Below, piece after piece: positions 1-8,994 of a stretch of DNA of 32,581 nt. The number at the start of each line of letters is the position of its first letter. The stretch's first letter is position 1. The position numbers were made by a program, and so were the translations under genes. This DNA is from Prochlorococcus sp. AG-402-N23 (GTDB lineage: Bacteria > Cyanobacteriota > Cyanobacteriia > PCC-6307 > Cyanobiaceae). The notes under the pieces are model-generated. The model saw only the letters and a list, made by a program, of their open reading frames with translations. It ran no database searches and was not told where the DNA came from. The stretch is from NCBI GenBank assembly GCA_003216355.1, contig QCIX01000011.1:1-32581 (forward strand), written 5' to 3'.

Positions 1-845
1 TACCTTCTTTACCAAAAAATTCCAACAAATATCAAAGAGGTAGAACATTACTAATAGCAGGAAGTGAACAATATCCTGGTGCTGCATACTTGGCATTAAA
101 AGGGGCAATATCAAGTGGAGCAGGCTTTATCTCTGCGGTCCTTCCTGGGATAGTTGCTGAATCTATTTGGCAAGTTGCCCCAGAAATAGTTTTAAAAGAA
201 ACTATGCAATCGAACCAAAATGGAAATGCATCTTTATTTAGTGCATTAAAGAATATTGATTTAAGTGCGTTTGATTCATTAGCTGTCGGTCCAGGAATAG
301 GAATTGATAATGATGATTGGCAAAAATCAAAAGACTATCTTGTGAATTTTGGAGGATTATTGATCTTGGATGCAGATGCACTTAATAGAATTTCGGAATC
401 TAAGTTGGGGTCAAATTTCTTTTTAGAGAGAAAGTTTAAGACATGGATTACACCACATAGCAAAGAATTTGGAAGATTATTTCCTAATATCAAATCTAAG
501 ACCAATGTTGGGCTTGCTCGTGATGCAGCAAAAGAATTCAATATAAGTATTTTGTTAAAAGGAGCTAACAGTATAGTTGCTGATAATAAAAAAGTATGGC
601 AACTTTTTGGAACCGATTCTCAAACAGCTCGAGCTGGATTGGGTGATCTTTTATCTGGTTTTGTAGCTGGTAGTTCTGCGATTGATTTAACCTTGTGTAG
701 AAATATATCAACAGATTTTTTTGCTAAATATGTACTTTTGCATTCATTTGCTGCATCAAAGTGCAAAAGTGGGTCAAATGCTTCTGCTATAGGTGATGAA
801 CTGACAAAATTAATGAGAAATATAAAAACGAGACAAATATCTTGA
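1..845 (+). CDS. nnrD: NAD(P)H-hydrate dehydratase domain (NnrD), 5'-truncated by the window edge
   Basis: The frame is open from base 3, so the gene begins upstream of the window; the TTG at 90 is internal and not the start. About 280 residues are visible, which is the size of a whole NnrD (YjeF C-terminal, ribokinase-like) domain. This enzyme dehydrates damaged S-NAD(P)H hydrate using ADP or ATP. Visible motifs are the N-terminal nucleotide-fold segment GRTLLIAGSEQYPGAA, the GPGIG turn, LLILDADALN, the TPHSKEFGRL segment, and near the C-terminus ARAGLGDLLSG, which carries the catalytic Asp of the G-x-GD signature. In most bacteria this domain is fused to an N-terminal NnrE epimerase. The linker-like sequence at the window start suggests a fusion here too, but the upstream half cannot be seen. 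It is followed by a 139-bp spacer and the sigma factor gene on the same strand. Confidence 0.85.
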   Translation, partial: PSLPKNSNKYQRGRTLLIAGSEQYPGAAYLALKGAISSGAGFISAVLPGIVAESIWQVAPEIVLKETMQSNQNGNASLFSALKNIDLSAFDSLAVGPGIGIDNDDWQKSKDYLVNFGGLLILDADALNRISESKLGSNFFLERKFKTWITPHSKEFGRLFPNIKSKTNVGLARDAAKEFNISILLKGANSIVADNKKVWQLFGTDSQTARAGLGDLLSGFVAGSSAIDLTLCRNISTDFFAKYVLLHSFAASKCKSGSNASAIGDELTKLMRNIKTRQIS

Positions 846-984
846 AAGAAACAATTTAAGAGAGTTATTTATAGTTTTAAACACATAAGTGTACAAATAT
901 GACTTGAAATCTGAAGCGCGCATTAAATATTTGGCTATTTCTTTAAAAGTGTAGGAGAGTTTTACTACCTAATCAGGTCAAAAA

Positions 985-1926
985 ATGATCTCATCATTAC
1001 CAACTCAATCAGAACAACCCAAAAGGAGGAGTAATGATCCAATAAGTTGGTATTTGCAGAACATTGGTAGAGTTCCCTTATTAACACCTGCTGAAGAGAT
1101 TGAATTGGGTAATCAAGTCCAGAAGATGATGATTCTTACAGAAGATGGACAATTAAATGAAAAGATTAATGATTTTACAACTCAGCAAAAAAGAATTATA
1201 AAAATTGGTCGAAGAGCTAAAGAAAGAATGATGAAAGCTAATTTAAGATTAGTTGTCAGTGTGGCAAAAAAATATCAAGGTAAAGGATTGGAATTACTTG
1301 ATTTAGTACAAGAAGGTTCTCTTGGGTTAGAGAGGGCTGTTGAAAAATTTGATCCGACAAGAGGATATAAGTTTTCTACTTATGCCTTTTGGTGGATTAG
1401 ACAGAGTATGACAAGAGCAATTGCCTGTCAATCAAGAACAATTCGTTTACCTGTTCACTTAAGTGAAAGGTTAGCCTCTATTAGAAAAGTTAGTAGAGAC
1501 TTAGCTCATAAGCTTGGTGCTATGCCAAGCAGAATTGAAATTGCAGAGGCAATGGAAATTGATGTTGAAGAATTGGATTCTGTTTTAAGACAAGCTTTAT
1601 CGACAAGTAGTTTAGATGCCCCAGTGAATGGTGATGATGGCAGGAGCTTTTTAGGTGATTTAATTGCAGATAGTAATAATGAAGAGCCTTTAGATCAAGT
1701 TGAACAGAAAATGCATCAAGAGCAACTTGGTAAGTGGTTAAGTCATTTAAGCGAGCAAGAACAACATGTTCTCAAACTAAGGTTTGGACTTGATGCAAAT
1801 GAGAGACATACGCTTGCAGAAATTGGAAGATTATTAGAAGTTTCTAGAGAAAGAGTAAGACAAGTTGAACTTAAGGCGCTAAGAAAATTAAGGAATCTAA
1901 CCAGAAAATTACCTAGCGGTATTTAA
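985..1926 (+). CDS. Group 2 sigma-70 family RNA polymerase sigma factor (RpoD-like)
   Basis: This 313-residue protein directs RNA polymerase core enzyme to promoters. It lacks the long acidic region 1.1 of a primary sigma, as expected for a group 2 (non-essential, RpoD-like) cyanobacterial sigma factor. Region 1.2 is DPISWYLQNIGRVPLLTPAE (about residues 18-37). Region 2 runs from about residue 78 to 150: MKANLRLVVSVAKKYQGKGL, LDLVQEGSLGLERAVEKFDP, then the -10-binding and strand-opening segment FSTYAFWWIRQSMTRAI. Region 3 follows, and region 4 contains the -35-binding helix-turn-helix around LAEIGRLLEVSRERVRQVE. The ATG at 985 gives the expected N-terminus. The gene converges on pdhA with one base between the stop codons and no room for a separate terminator. 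Which group 2 paralogue it is cannot be decided from the sequence alone. Confidence 0.93.
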   Translation: MISSLPTQSEQPKRRSNDPISWYLQNIGRVPLLTPAEEIELGNQVQKMMILTEDGQLNEKINDFTTQQKRIIKIGRRAKERMMKANLRLVVSVAKKYQGKGLELLDLVQEGSLGLERAVEKFDPTRGYKFSTYAFWWIRQSMTRAIACQSRTIRLPVHLSERLASIRKVSRDLAHKLGAMPSRIEIAEAMEIDVEELDSVLRQALSTSSLDAPVNGDDGRSFLGDLIADSNNEEPLDQVEQKMHQEQLGKWLSHLSEQEQHVLKLRFGLDANERHTLAEIGRLLEVSRERVRQVELKALRKLRNLTRKLPSGI

Positions 1927-1927
1927 T

Positions 1928-3001
1928 CTAATCTTCTGCCCAAATATATTTGGTTAATTCTTCTGAAGGAGGTTCAGGCGCTTCAATTGCATTTTTTACC
2001 GACTCCGATATTTCAGCATCAATTTTCTTTTCAATAATTTTTAATTCTTCTTCCGTAGCGAATTTACCGTCAATAATTTCTTGCGCTAATTTCTTAATAG
2101 GATCTCTTTCCCCCCAAAACTCCTTCTCTTTTTCAGACCTTAATTCATCTGGATCTGCAAGAGAATGCCCTCTATATCTATAAGTTAAACATTCTAAAAG
2201 TGTGGGACCTTCTCCTGCCCTAGCTCGCTCAATTGCTCTTTGTGCTGCCCCTCTTACGGCTAATACATCCATTCCATCAACTTCCTCGCCGTGCATGCCA
2301 AAAGCAGACGCTTTTCTCCAGATTTCAGGATTACTAGTAGCTCTATCATGAGCCATACCAATAGCCCATTTATTATTTTCAACAACAAAAATTATGGGTA
2401 ATTTCCATAACTGGGCCATATTTAAACATTCAAAAAACTGCCCATTATTGCAAGTCCCATCCCCAAAAAATGCTGCAGTTACCGCATCACTATTACTATT
2501 TCCAGCAACTTCCTTTTTGTATTTACTTGAAAAGGCTGCCCCTAAGGCAACTGGAATTCCCTCTCCAATAAATGCATATCCTCCGAGGAGGTGATGCTCT
2601 CTTGAAAATAAGTGCATGGATCCACCTCGGCCTTTGCTACAACCAGTGGATTTACCAAAAAGTTCACTCATTACTTCAAATGAGGGAACACCCGCACTTA
2701 GTGCATGAACATGATCGCGATAGGTACTACAAAACCAATCATGTTTCTTTTTCATGGCGCCAATTACTCCCGTGCTTATAGCCTCTTGACCGTTATATAA
2801 ATGAACGAAACCAAACATTTTCCCCCTGTAATACATTTCTGCACACTTATCTTCAAACCTACGACCAAGCGTCATGTCTTCATAAAGAAATAATCCGGTT
2901 TCTCTATCTAATTCGGCTTTTTTTATGTCTTGAAGATTTGAGATTCTCTCTACGTGTGTTTCCAAGAAAAATACCTTAACGAAGTTTTGATTTGTTAACA
3001 T
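1928..3001 (-). CDS. pdhA: Pyruvate dehydrogenase E1 component, alpha subunit
   Basis: The 357-residue protein is the alpha subunit of the thiamine-diphosphate-dependent E1 enzyme, which decarboxylates pyruvate and reductively acetylates the lipoyl group of E2, feeding acetyl-CoA to fatty acid synthesis. Visible features are the cyanobacterial/plastid-type segment [20 protein letters not shown], the substrate-site region around [22 protein letters not shown], and the ThDP-binding motif [17 protein letters not shown] with the downstream NN ([11 protein letters not shown]). The phosphorylation-loop-like region [16 protein letters not shown] is also present. Length and motif order match the family, with a slightly extended N-terminus of about 35 residues. 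The beta subunit is not adjacent, as is usual in cyanobacteria. It is transcribed divergently from ftn2 across a 113-bp spacer and converges on the sigma factor gene. Confidence 0.95.
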   Translation of the reverse strand: MLTNQNFVKVFFLETHVERISNLQDIKKAELDRETGLFLYEDMTLGRRFEDKCAEMYYRGKMFGFVHLYNGQEAISTGVIGAMKKKHDWFCSTYRDHVHALSAGVPSFEVMSELFGKSTGCSKGRGGSMHLFSREHHLLGGYAFIGEGIPVALGAAFSSKYKKEVAGNSNSDAVTAAFFGDGTCNNGQFFECLNMAQLWKLPIIFVVENNKWAIGMAHDRATSNPEIWRKASAFGMHGEEVDGMDVLAVRGAAQRAIERARAGEGPTLLECLTYRYRGHSLADPDELRSEKEKEFWGERDPIKKLAQEIIDGKFATEEELKIIEKKIDAEISESVKNAIEAPEPPSEELTKYIWAED

Positions 3002-3054
3002 TCTAAGCCGTGAAGGGCGATTTTCATGATTTTTTTTAAAAACTCTGTAAGACC

Positions 3055-3084
3055 TTGTGAAAAAATTTTTTAACTTGATAAGAT
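3055..3084 (+). promoter_or_regulatory. Candidate promoter for ftn2 (TTGTGA, 18 bp, TAAGAT)
   Basis: A -35-like TTGTGA (3055-3060) and a -10-like TAAGAT (3079-3084) are separated by 18 bp, about 30 bp upstream of the TTG start at 3115. Each hexamer matches the sigma-70 consensus at four of six positions. In such AT-rich DNA this is only suggestive. Confidence 0.3.
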
Positions 3085-3114
3085 TTGTCTAAGAATTTTT
3101 AATAGGATATTTGT

Positions 3115-5220
3115 TTGGAACTTCCTTTAGACCATTTTCGTTTAATTGGCGTAAGCCCCTCTGCAACTTCTGAGGAAATATTAAGGGCGTTTCAATTGCG
3201 GTTAGATAAAACACCTGATGAAGGTTTTACTTATGAAGTTTTAACCCAAAGATCTGAGTTGCTTCGCCTCACTGCCGATCTACTTACAGATCCAGAAAGC
3301 AGAAGAGAGTACGAAAATTTATTATTAAATGGGAATTCTGGATTGGATTTTTCCTCAAATAGAGAAGTAGCAGGATTAATACTTCTTTGGGAATCAGGTT
3401 CACCAAAAGAAGCTTTTAAAATTACGAGAAAAGCATTGCAACCCCCACAAACTCCAGCTTTAGGAAGTAGTAGAGAAGCTGATTTAACATTATTGGCTGC
3501 TTTAACAGCTAGAGATTCTGCAATTCAAGAACAACAGCTTAGATCCTATTCGAACGCGGCAGACTTTTTACATGAAGGTATACAACTTCTACAAAGAATG
3601 GGAAAGCTTGGAGACATAAGAAAAGAACTTGAAGAAGATTTGGTTGCTTTGCTTCCTTACAGAATCCTAGATCTACTTAGTAGGGATCTAAATGATCAAG
3701 AGTCTCATAAAAAGGGCTTAAGTATGTTGGAAAATTTAATAATCAAAAGAGGTGGTTTGGAAGGTAACAATAAATCTGAATATAAAGATTATTTAAATCA
3801 GCAAGAGTTTGAAGTTTTTTTTCAACAAATTAAGCCATTTTTGACAGTGCAAGAACAAATTGATTTGTTTCTTGAATTACAAAAAAGAGGATCATTAGAA
3901 GCAGGATTTTTAGCGTTTCTATCCTTAACAGCTATTGGTTTCTCCAGAAGAAAGCCGGAAAAATTATTTGAAGCGAGGAGAATTTTAAAGAAACTAAATT
4001 TATCAGGTCTTGATTCAATGCCTCTAGTTGGTTGTTTAGATTTGCTTTTAGCTGATATTGACCAAGCCTCTGCAAGGTTCTCAAGTAGTTATGACGAAAA
4101 TTTACGAGATTGGCTTAATTATTATCCTGGAAATAAGTTAGAAGCGATATGTATTTTCTGTAAAAATTGGTTAGAGAATGATGTTTTAGTTGGGTATAGA
4201 GATATTGACTCAAAAGAGGTGGATTTAGATTCTTGGTTTGAAGATAGGGAAATTCAAGAATTTATTGAAAAATTAGAAAAGAAATCAAATAAAATTGCAA
4301 TTAGATCAAATCTTCAAAACCAACAAACTGAGAAGGAATCCTCCACAAAAACGTCCGAAGATTTTGATAATATATTGGGCAATATTGATGAAAGAAGATT
4401 ACCATTGCCTGGTGGCATAAAACAAGGCTATGAAAAGGTTGAGACCAAAGAAATCGAATTCAATGAGGAATACTTTAAGAAAAAACCAATAGAGTTTTAT
4501 AATTTTTTAATTGAAAAAATTGCTGAATTAAAGTTTAGTTTTGGGGAATTATTAAAGGATAAAGATATAATTAATCGGTCGCCTTATTTAATTTATATCT
4601 ATGCGTTTTTGATCTTATTTGCATTTGGTATTGGTATTGGATTTTTAAGAAATAATTTTAAAAAATCAATTCAGGACGAATCTATTGCTGAAAAACCCTT
4701 AATTGCAATAGATAAAAATCAAAAGCTTAGTGAGATAGATATTATTCAAGAAATAAAAAAAAATCCTTCAAGTAAATTGAATTCTATTTCTGAGAAATCT
4801 ACTTCAATTATTTCCTATGAATTCAAAGAACTTAATACTGCTTCACCTTCTTTGGAAGATATAAGAAATTTAATTAATGGATGGCTTCTTAGTAAAAGTA
4901 ATTACTTAGCAGGAAAGAGTGAAATTAATCTTTCTAAGATTGTTAGTAAAGGTCTAATTGATCGAACAATCGAAGAAAGACAGAACGATATCAAGAAAGG
5001 AATTTATAAGGAGATTAATTCCCAAATACGTAAGATTGATTTGGAATCGCAAACTTCATCTCGGATAGTTGTCTTAGTAGAATTGAATTATCTAGAGAAA
5101 TTAGTAAAGAATTCTGGAGAATTTGTTAATGAAACATCATTAAATCCCCTTAAAGTTAAATATATTTTGGGTTTTTCAAATAAATCATGGAAATTGGTTG
5201 ATTTCGTGAGCGGCTTGTAA
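3115..5220 (+). CDS. ftn2: Cyanobacterial cell division protein Ftn2/ZipN (ARC6 homologue)
   Basis: The 701-residue protein matches the architecture of cyanobacterial Ftn2/ZipN and plastid ARC6, a membrane anchor and organiser of the FtsZ ring. An N-terminal DnaJ-like segment (about residues 1-70, beginning LPLDHFRLIGVSPSATSEEI) lacks a clear HPD motif, as in ARC6. A long helical cytoplasmic region follows, then a low-complexity polar stretch around 395-430. There is a single transmembrane segment at about residues 490-512 (YLIYIYAFLILFAFGIGIGF), then an IMS/DUF4101-type C-terminal domain from about 578 (LINGWLLSKSNYLAG onward), which would lie in the periplasm. TTG at 3115 is the only usable start: an in-frame TAG lies at 3103, with only ATT and another non-standard codon between. 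It is divergent from pdhA and followed by ffh after 47 bp. Confidence 0.88.
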   Translation: MELPLDHFRLIGVSPSATSEEILRAFQLRLDKTPDEGFTYEVLTQRSELLRLTADLLTDPESRREYENLLLNGNSGLDFSSNREVAGLILLWESGSPKEAFKITRKALQPPQTPALGSSREADLTLLAALTARDSAIQEQQLRSYSNAADFLHEGIQLLQRMGKLGDIRKELEEDLVALLPYRILDLLSRDLNDQESHKKGLSMLENLIIKRGGLEGNNKSEYKDYLNQQEFEVFFQQIKPFLTVQEQIDLFLELQKRGSLEAGFLAFLSLTAIGFSRRKPEKLFEARRILKKLNLSGLDSMPLVGCLDLLLADIDQASARFSSSYDENLRDWLNYYPGNKLEAICIFCKNWLENDVLVGYRDIDSKEVDLDSWFEDREIQEFIEKLEKKSNKIAIRSNLQNQQTEKESSTKTSEDFDNILGNIDERRLPLPGGIKQGYEKVETKEIEFNEEYFKKKPIEFYNFLIEKIAELKFSFGELLKDKDIINRSPYLIYIYAFLILFAFGIGIGFLRNNFKKSIQDESIAEKPLIAIDKNQKLSEIDIIQEIKKNPSSKLNSISEKSTSIISYEFKELNTASPSLEDIRNLINGWLLSKSNYLAGKSEINLSKIVSKGLIDRTIEERQNDIKKGIYKEINSQIRKIDLESQTSSRIVVLVELNYLEKLVKNSGEFVNETSLNPLKVKYILGFSNKSWKLVDFVSGL

Positions 5221-5240
5221 TTACAAACTTCAAGATCATC

Positions 5241-5246
5241 TATAAT
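5241..5246 (+). promoter_or_regulatory. Candidate -10 element for ffh
   Basis: A perfect TATAAT lies 21 bp before the ffh ATG in the 47-bp gap after ftn2. No convincing -35 hexamer sits 16-18 bp upstream. Weak or absent -35 elements are common in Prochlorococcus, so this is a possible but unproven promoter. Confidence 0.3.
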
Positions 5247-5267
5247 AATTAAAATTACTTTTAAATA

Positions 5268-6710
5268 ATGTTTGATGAACTCTCGTCACGCTTTGAAGAC
5301 GCAGTAAAGGGTTTAAGAGGCGAAGCAAAAATTAGTGAAAATAATATTAACGATGCCTTGAAGGAGGTAAAAAGAGCACTTCTTGATGCAGATGTTAGTT
5401 TGTCTGTAGTAAAAGAGTTTATATCAGATGTCAAAGATAAAGCTATTGGAGAAGAGGTAGTTAGGGGTGTAAACCCAGGTCAAAAATTTATAGAAGTTGT
5501 AAATAAAGAATTGATTAACATTATGGGGAATGAAAATTCTCCATTAAACGAAAATCAAAATAGTCCTACAGTCATTTTGATGGCTGGACTTCAGGGAGCG
5601 GGTAAAACAACTGCAACAGGAAAATTAGGACTTTATTTAAAGGAAAAAGATAAAAAAGTTCTTTTGGTGGCTGCAGATATTTATCGACCAGCAGCTGTAG
5701 AGCAGCTTAAAACATTGGGAAGTCAATATGAATTGGAAGTTTTTTCAGCTAAAGAAAAAAATAGCAAACCAGAAGAAATAGCAAAGGAAGCATTGAATTT
5801 TGCGAGTGAAAATGATTTTAATTCGATAATTATTGATACCGCAGGAAGACTGCAAATTGATGATTCTATGATGAATGAAATGGTTCGAATAAAAGAAGTT
5901 TCTAATCCTGATGAGGTTTTGCTTGTTGTTGATTCAATGATTGGGCAAGAAGCTGCAGACTTAACAAAGTCATTTCATGAAAAAGTAGGAATCACAGGGG
6001 CGATATTAACTAAGTTGGATGGTGACTCAAGAGGCGGAGCTGCTTTATCAATAAGAAAAATAAGTGGTAAACCAATCAAATTTATAGGTGTAGGTGAAAA
6101 AATAGAGGCATTGCAACCATTTCATCCAGAGAGAATGGCTAGCAGAATTTTAGGCATGGGCGATGTATTGACACTTGTTGAAAAAGCACAAAAAGAAGTT
6201 GAACTTGCTGATGCAGAAGCGATGCAAAAGAAACTTCAAGAAGCGACTTTTGATTTTAATGATTTTGTAAAGCAAATGAGATTAATTAAAAGAATGGGTT
6301 CTCTTGGTGGATTGATTAAATTGATTCCTGGAATGAATAAAATAGATGCTGGGATGATAAAAGATGGAGAAGATCAACTTAAGAAAATAGAATCTATGAT
6401 CTCGTCAATGACTCTAGAGGAGAAACAAAAACCCGAAGTTCTTGCCGCTCACCCCTCAAGAAGAAAAAGAATCGCTCAAGGTAGCGGTTATGAAGCAAAA
6501 GATGTAGATAAAGTTTTAGCCGATTTTCAAAGAATGAGAGGTTTTATGAAACAAATGTCTAACGGAGGAATGCCAGGAATGGGAGGTATGCCAGGAATGG
6601 GAGGTATGCCAGGAATGGGAGGTATGCCAGGAATGGGAGGGATGAGTGGTAATAAGCCAATGAAAAAACAAAAAAATAATAAGAAGAAAAAAGGTTTTGC
6701 CGATTTATAG
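5268..6710 (+). CDS. ffh: Signal recognition particle protein Ffh (SRP54)
   Basis: The 480-residue SRP GTPase binds 4.5S RNA and signal sequences on ribosomes and delivers nascent membrane and secreted proteins to FtsY. The N domain starts MFDELSSRFEDAVKGLRGEA. The G domain has the P-loop GLQGAGKTTATGKL (about residues 107-120), the DIYRPAAVEQL insertion segment, DTAGRLQ, and TKLDGDSRGG with the family GVGEKIEALQPFHP. The methionine-rich M domain follows, with MKRMGSLGGLIKLIPGMNK-like and SRRKRIAQGSG segments. The extreme C-terminus holds four tandem MPGMGG hexapeptides and then a Lys-rich tail. Length is slightly above the usual 450 because of this tail. rpsP follows 54 bp downstream on the same strand. 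Confidence 0.97.
   Translation: MFDELSSRFEDAVKGLRGEAKISENNINDALKEVKRALLDADVSLSVVKEFISDVKDKAIGEEVVRGVNPGQKFIEVVNKELINIMGNENSPLNENQNSPTVILMAGLQGAGKTTATGKLGLYLKEKDKKVLLVAADIYRPAAVEQLKTLGSQYELEVFSAKEKNSKPEEIAKEALNFASENDFNSIIIDTAGRLQIDDSMMNEMVRIKEVSNPDEVLLVVDSMIGQEAADLTKSFHEKVGITGAILTKLDGDSRGGAALSIRKISGKPIKFIGVGEKIEALQPFHPERMASRILGMGDVLTLVEKAQKEVELADAEAMQKKLQEATFDFNDFVKQMRLIKRMGSLGGLIKLIPGMNKIDAGMIKDGEDQLKKIESMISSMTLEEKQKPEVLAAHPSRRKRIAQGSGYEAKDVDKVLADFQRMRGFMKQMSNGGMPGMGGMPGMGGMPGMGGMPGMGGMSGNKPMKKQKNNKKKKGFADL
6570..6641 (+). repeat. 18-bp tandem repeat, four copies, in the 3' end of ffh
   Basis: Four consecutive copies of atgccaggaatgggaggt start at 6570, 6588, 6606 and 6624; the last differs only in its final base. 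Each encodes MPGMGG in the Ffh M-domain tail. The near-perfect DNA identity suggests recent slippage or unequal exchange, so copy number may vary between strains. Confidence 0.95.
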
Positions 6711-6764
6711 TTTCTATATTTTTACCTTTAAATGATATTATTATTGAAAACGCATTAATTTAAG

Positions 6765-7130
6765 ATGATTAAATTGCGCCTTAAGCGCTTTGGAAAGAAA
6801 AAAGAGGCAAGTTTCAGAATTGTTGCATGCAATAGTACTTCCAGAAGAGATGGTAGACCTCTACAAGAACTAGGTTTTTATAATCCAAGAACTAAAGAAA
6901 CCAGGCTTGACACAGAAGCTTTAAGAACAAGGCTTACTCAGGGTGCTCAGCCAACTGATGTTGTGAGAACTTTATTAGAAAAGGGAGGGTTATTAGAAAA
7001 GACAGAAAGACCCTCTATCGCAATTGGTAAAGCAAAGTTAGAGAATGAAAAATTAGCTAAGGCTAAAACTAAAGACGAAGAAAATGATAGTAGTAAAGCT
7101 GAAAGCGTAAGTAATGAAGCTGAAAGCTAG
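6765..7130 (+). CDS. rpsP: 30S ribosomal protein S16
   Basis: The 121-residue protein begins [20 protein letters not shown], followed by [20 protein letters not shown], both classic S16 sequence. S16 is a primary-binding protein of the small subunit that stabilises 16S rRNA folding. The family core (about 80 residues) ends near the [10 protein letters not shown] segment. The last 35 or so residues form a charged Lys/Glu/Ser-rich extension with no visible fold. It sits between ffh and phoH on the same strand, with 54-bp and 36-bp spacers, so the three may be co-transcribed. Confidence 0.97.
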   Translation: MIKLRLKRFGKKKEASFRIVACNSTSRRDGRPLQELGFYNPRTKETRLDTEALRTRLTQGAQPTDVVRTLLEKGGLLEKTERPSIAIGKAKLENEKLAKAKTKDEENDSSKAESVSNEAES

Positions 7131-7166
7131 TGATTTGATAAATTTTTATTCTTATTTAATAACTAG

Positions 7167-8123
7167 ATGAAGGAAGTTTCCAAAACTGGTCACTTCAAAA
7201 TAGATTTGCCAAGTTCTGATGCCGCTACAGCATTATCTGGACCTGGTAATTCTTTCTTAAAAAAATTTGAGTCTCTTACAGGAGTTTCTTTAACTATAAG
7301 AGGCCTACAACTTGAGATGAACGGTGTCATATCTAAAATTGAGAGAGCCTCAGCATTAGTAGAACTAACAAGACCAATTTGGGAACAAGGGTTAGAAGTC
7401 CCAGAGGTAGATCTTAAAGCGGCTTTAAGTTCTTTAAATGTGGGCGAATCGTCTTCACATGCTGAACTTGGAAAAAAAATTCTTGCGCGTTCCAAAGAAG
7501 GAAGATATTTAAGACCAAGAACTATAAGGCAAAAAGAATATGTTGAATCAATCGAAAACTTTGATCTTACGTTCGCAATTGGCCCAGCTGGAACTGGTAA
7601 GACATTTTTAGCAACTGTTTGCGCAGCAAGGCTGTTGAACGAGAAAAAAATTGAAAAAATTGTTTTAACCAGACCAGCTGTAGAAGCTGGTGAAAGTTTA
7701 GGATTTCTGCCTGGTGATTTGCAACAAAAAGTAGATCCATATTTAAGACCCTTATTTGATTCTTTACATAGTATTTTTGGGTTTGACAGAACAAATTCGT
7801 TAATTGATAAGGGAATTATTGAAGTTGCTCCTTTGGCATTTATGAGAGGAAGAACCTTAGATAATTCTTTGATTATCTTGGATGAAGCACAAAATACTAC
7901 TTGCTCTCAAATGAGAATGTTCTTGACCAGATTAGGAGAGAGATCAAAAATGGTTGTAAACGGAGATATTACACAAATTGATTTAAAAAAAGATCAGGAA
8001 AGCGGCCTCATTGAAGCATCGAGAATTTTCTCTGAAACTGAAGGTATAAAGTTTTGTTATTTAACTGTACAAGATGTAGTCCGACATCCTTTAGTCCAAA
8101 AAATTATTGAGGCTTATCAATAA
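7167..8123 (+). CDS. phoH: PhoH-like protein, P-loop ATPase
   Basis: The 318-residue protein has the PhoH family layout. A short N-terminal region (about residues 1-100, with a KH-like stretch around SLTIRGLQLEMNGVI) precedes an ATPase core with Walker A GPAGTGKT (about 138-145), Walker B SLIILDEAQNTT, and the family segments VLTRPAVEAGESLGFLPGDL and SKMVVNGDITQIDL. PhoH proteins are predicted cytoplasmic ATPases linked to RNA metabolism. Despite the name, a phosphate-starvation role is not shown by anything here. The start ATG is supported by position; no strong Shine-Dalgarno is visible. It follows rpsP by 36 bp. Confidence 0.93.
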   Translation: MKEVSKTGHFKIDLPSSDAATALSGPGNSFLKKFESLTGVSLTIRGLQLEMNGVISKIERASALVELTRPIWEQGLEVPEVDLKAALSSLNVGESSSHAELGKKILARSKEGRYLRPRTIRQKEYVESIENFDLTFAIGPAGTGKTFLATVCAARLLNEKKIEKIVLTRPAVEAGESLGFLPGDLQQKVDPYLRPLFDSLHSIFGFDRTNSLIDKGIIEVAPLAFMRGRTLDNSLIILDEAQNTTCSQMRMFLTRLGERSKMVVNGDITQIDLKKDQESGLIEASRIFSETEGIKFCYLTVQDVVRHPLVQKIIEAYQ

Positions 8124-8173
8124 CTTTATAACTCTGGAGATCCGTACCCTGAATTTTTAAAAATCAAGTAGAA

Positions 8174-8179
8174 TATAAT
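8174..8179 (+). promoter_or_regulatory. Candidate -10 element for the BI-1 family gene
   Basis: A perfect TATAAT lies 16 bp before the ATG at 8196 within the 72-bp gap after phoH. No good -35 is evident. The leader would be very short. Confidence 0.28.
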
Positions 8180-8195
8180 CATATTTAAAAAAAAA

Positions 8196-8939
8196 ATGCC
8201 AGCAAGTAGTAATTTCAATCAAGCTATTCGTGAAGCACAATCTAGCTCAATTGTAGGCCCAAATGTCATTCAAAAAGCTCTGCCTTACGTAGGTGGTGGT
8301 ATGGCGCTAACTGGAGTTGGTGTATTGAGTGGAGTTTCTCTGATAGCTTCAAATCCAAGTTTATTTAGACCATTAGCACTTGTCGCAATAATTGCTGAAC
8401 TTGTTCTATTCTTTATGGCTTCATCAGCAGCAAATAATGCAAATAATACAAAAGCGTTGCCCTTGCTAGCCACATATAGCCTTTTAACAGGCTTTACTTT
8501 AAGTGGTTTAATTTGGTTTGCCAATTTAGCTGTTGGAATGGGATCAATTTTTACTGCGGTTTTTGCTACTGGTGTGACTTTCATCATAGCTTCATACACT
8601 GGTCAAAGAATGAGTGATGATGTTGGTCAAGCTCTAAGTAAAGTAGTTGGTCTTGGAGCAATAGGTCTTATTATTGCAATGGTTTTTCAGTGGATTGGAG
8701 GAATTTTTAATCCCCAACTCTTTTGGGGACAAGGTTCAGGTTTGGAATTGATCATTGCAGGCTTTGGAACTGTACTATTTATAGGTGCTGCTTTTGTTGA
8801 CTTTTACACAATGCCCAGAAGATACAATGATGAACAGTATTTAGCAGGTGCTTTAGGTATGTATTTGACATATATAAACCTATTTGTCTTTATATTGAGA
8901 CTAATGATTGCTCTCCAGGGTGGAGGAAGAAGAGATTAA
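8196..8939 (+). CDS. Bax inhibitor-1 (BI-1)/YccA family membrane protein
   Basis: The 247-residue protein has about seven hydrophobic segments after a roughly 30-residue soluble N-terminus. The first is near VGGGMALTGVGVLSGVSLIA and the last near YLTYINLFVFILRLMIAL. The family-typical C-terminal features are present: a membrane segment ending in FVDFYTMPRRYNDEQYLAGA, where YccA/BI-1 members have D-x-Q/Y-like acidic residues in a helix, followed by the final helix and a short charged tail (GGGRRD). Members are inner-membrane proteins; some act as FtsH modulators (E. coli YccA) or pH-dependent calcium leak channels. No specific role is assignable here. ftsH is in the same window but 13 kb away. 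A strong hairpin terminator follows. Confidence 0.85.
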   Translation: MPASSNFNQAIREAQSSSIVGPNVIQKALPYVGGGMALTGVGVLSGVSLIASNPSLFRPLALVAIIAELVLFFMASSAANNANNTKALPLLATYSLLTGFTLSGLIWFANLAVGMGSIFTAVFATGVTFIIASYTGQRMSDDVGQALSKVVGLGAIGLIIAMVFQWIGGIFNPQLFWGQGSGLELIIAGFGTVLFIGAAFVDFYTMPRRYNDEQYLAGALGMYLTYINLFVFILRLMIALQGGGRRD

Positions 8940-8967
8940 TTCTACATTCTAAAGCTCTTAACTAATC

Positions 8968-8994
8968 AAGCGTAGAAATTTTCTACGCTTTTTT
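8968..8994. terminator. Rho-independent terminator, probably bidirectional
   Basis: An 11-bp inverted repeat, aagcgtagaaa with its complement tttctacgctt, spans 8968-8990. It is nearly loopless on paper and would form a 4-5 nt loop in practice, and the downstream T run continues to 8994. It ends the BI-1 gene. It also touches the stop codon of the converging reverse gene at 8993, whose transcript would read the same hairpin. Confidence 0.9.

Noticed and set aside
90-845. TTG at 90 as the start of a 251-aa gene
   Set aside because: The frame is open to the window edge, and the upstream residues (GRTLLIAGSEQYPGAA) belong to the NnrD fold.
2572-2781. Forward-strand ORF inside pdhA, with others at 1950-2183 and 2394-2594
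   Set aside because: Antisense shadows of the well-supported pdhA frame; the products have no family features.
6570-6641. CRISPR-like array
   Set aside because: Tandem 18-bp units without spacers, wholly in frame within ffh.
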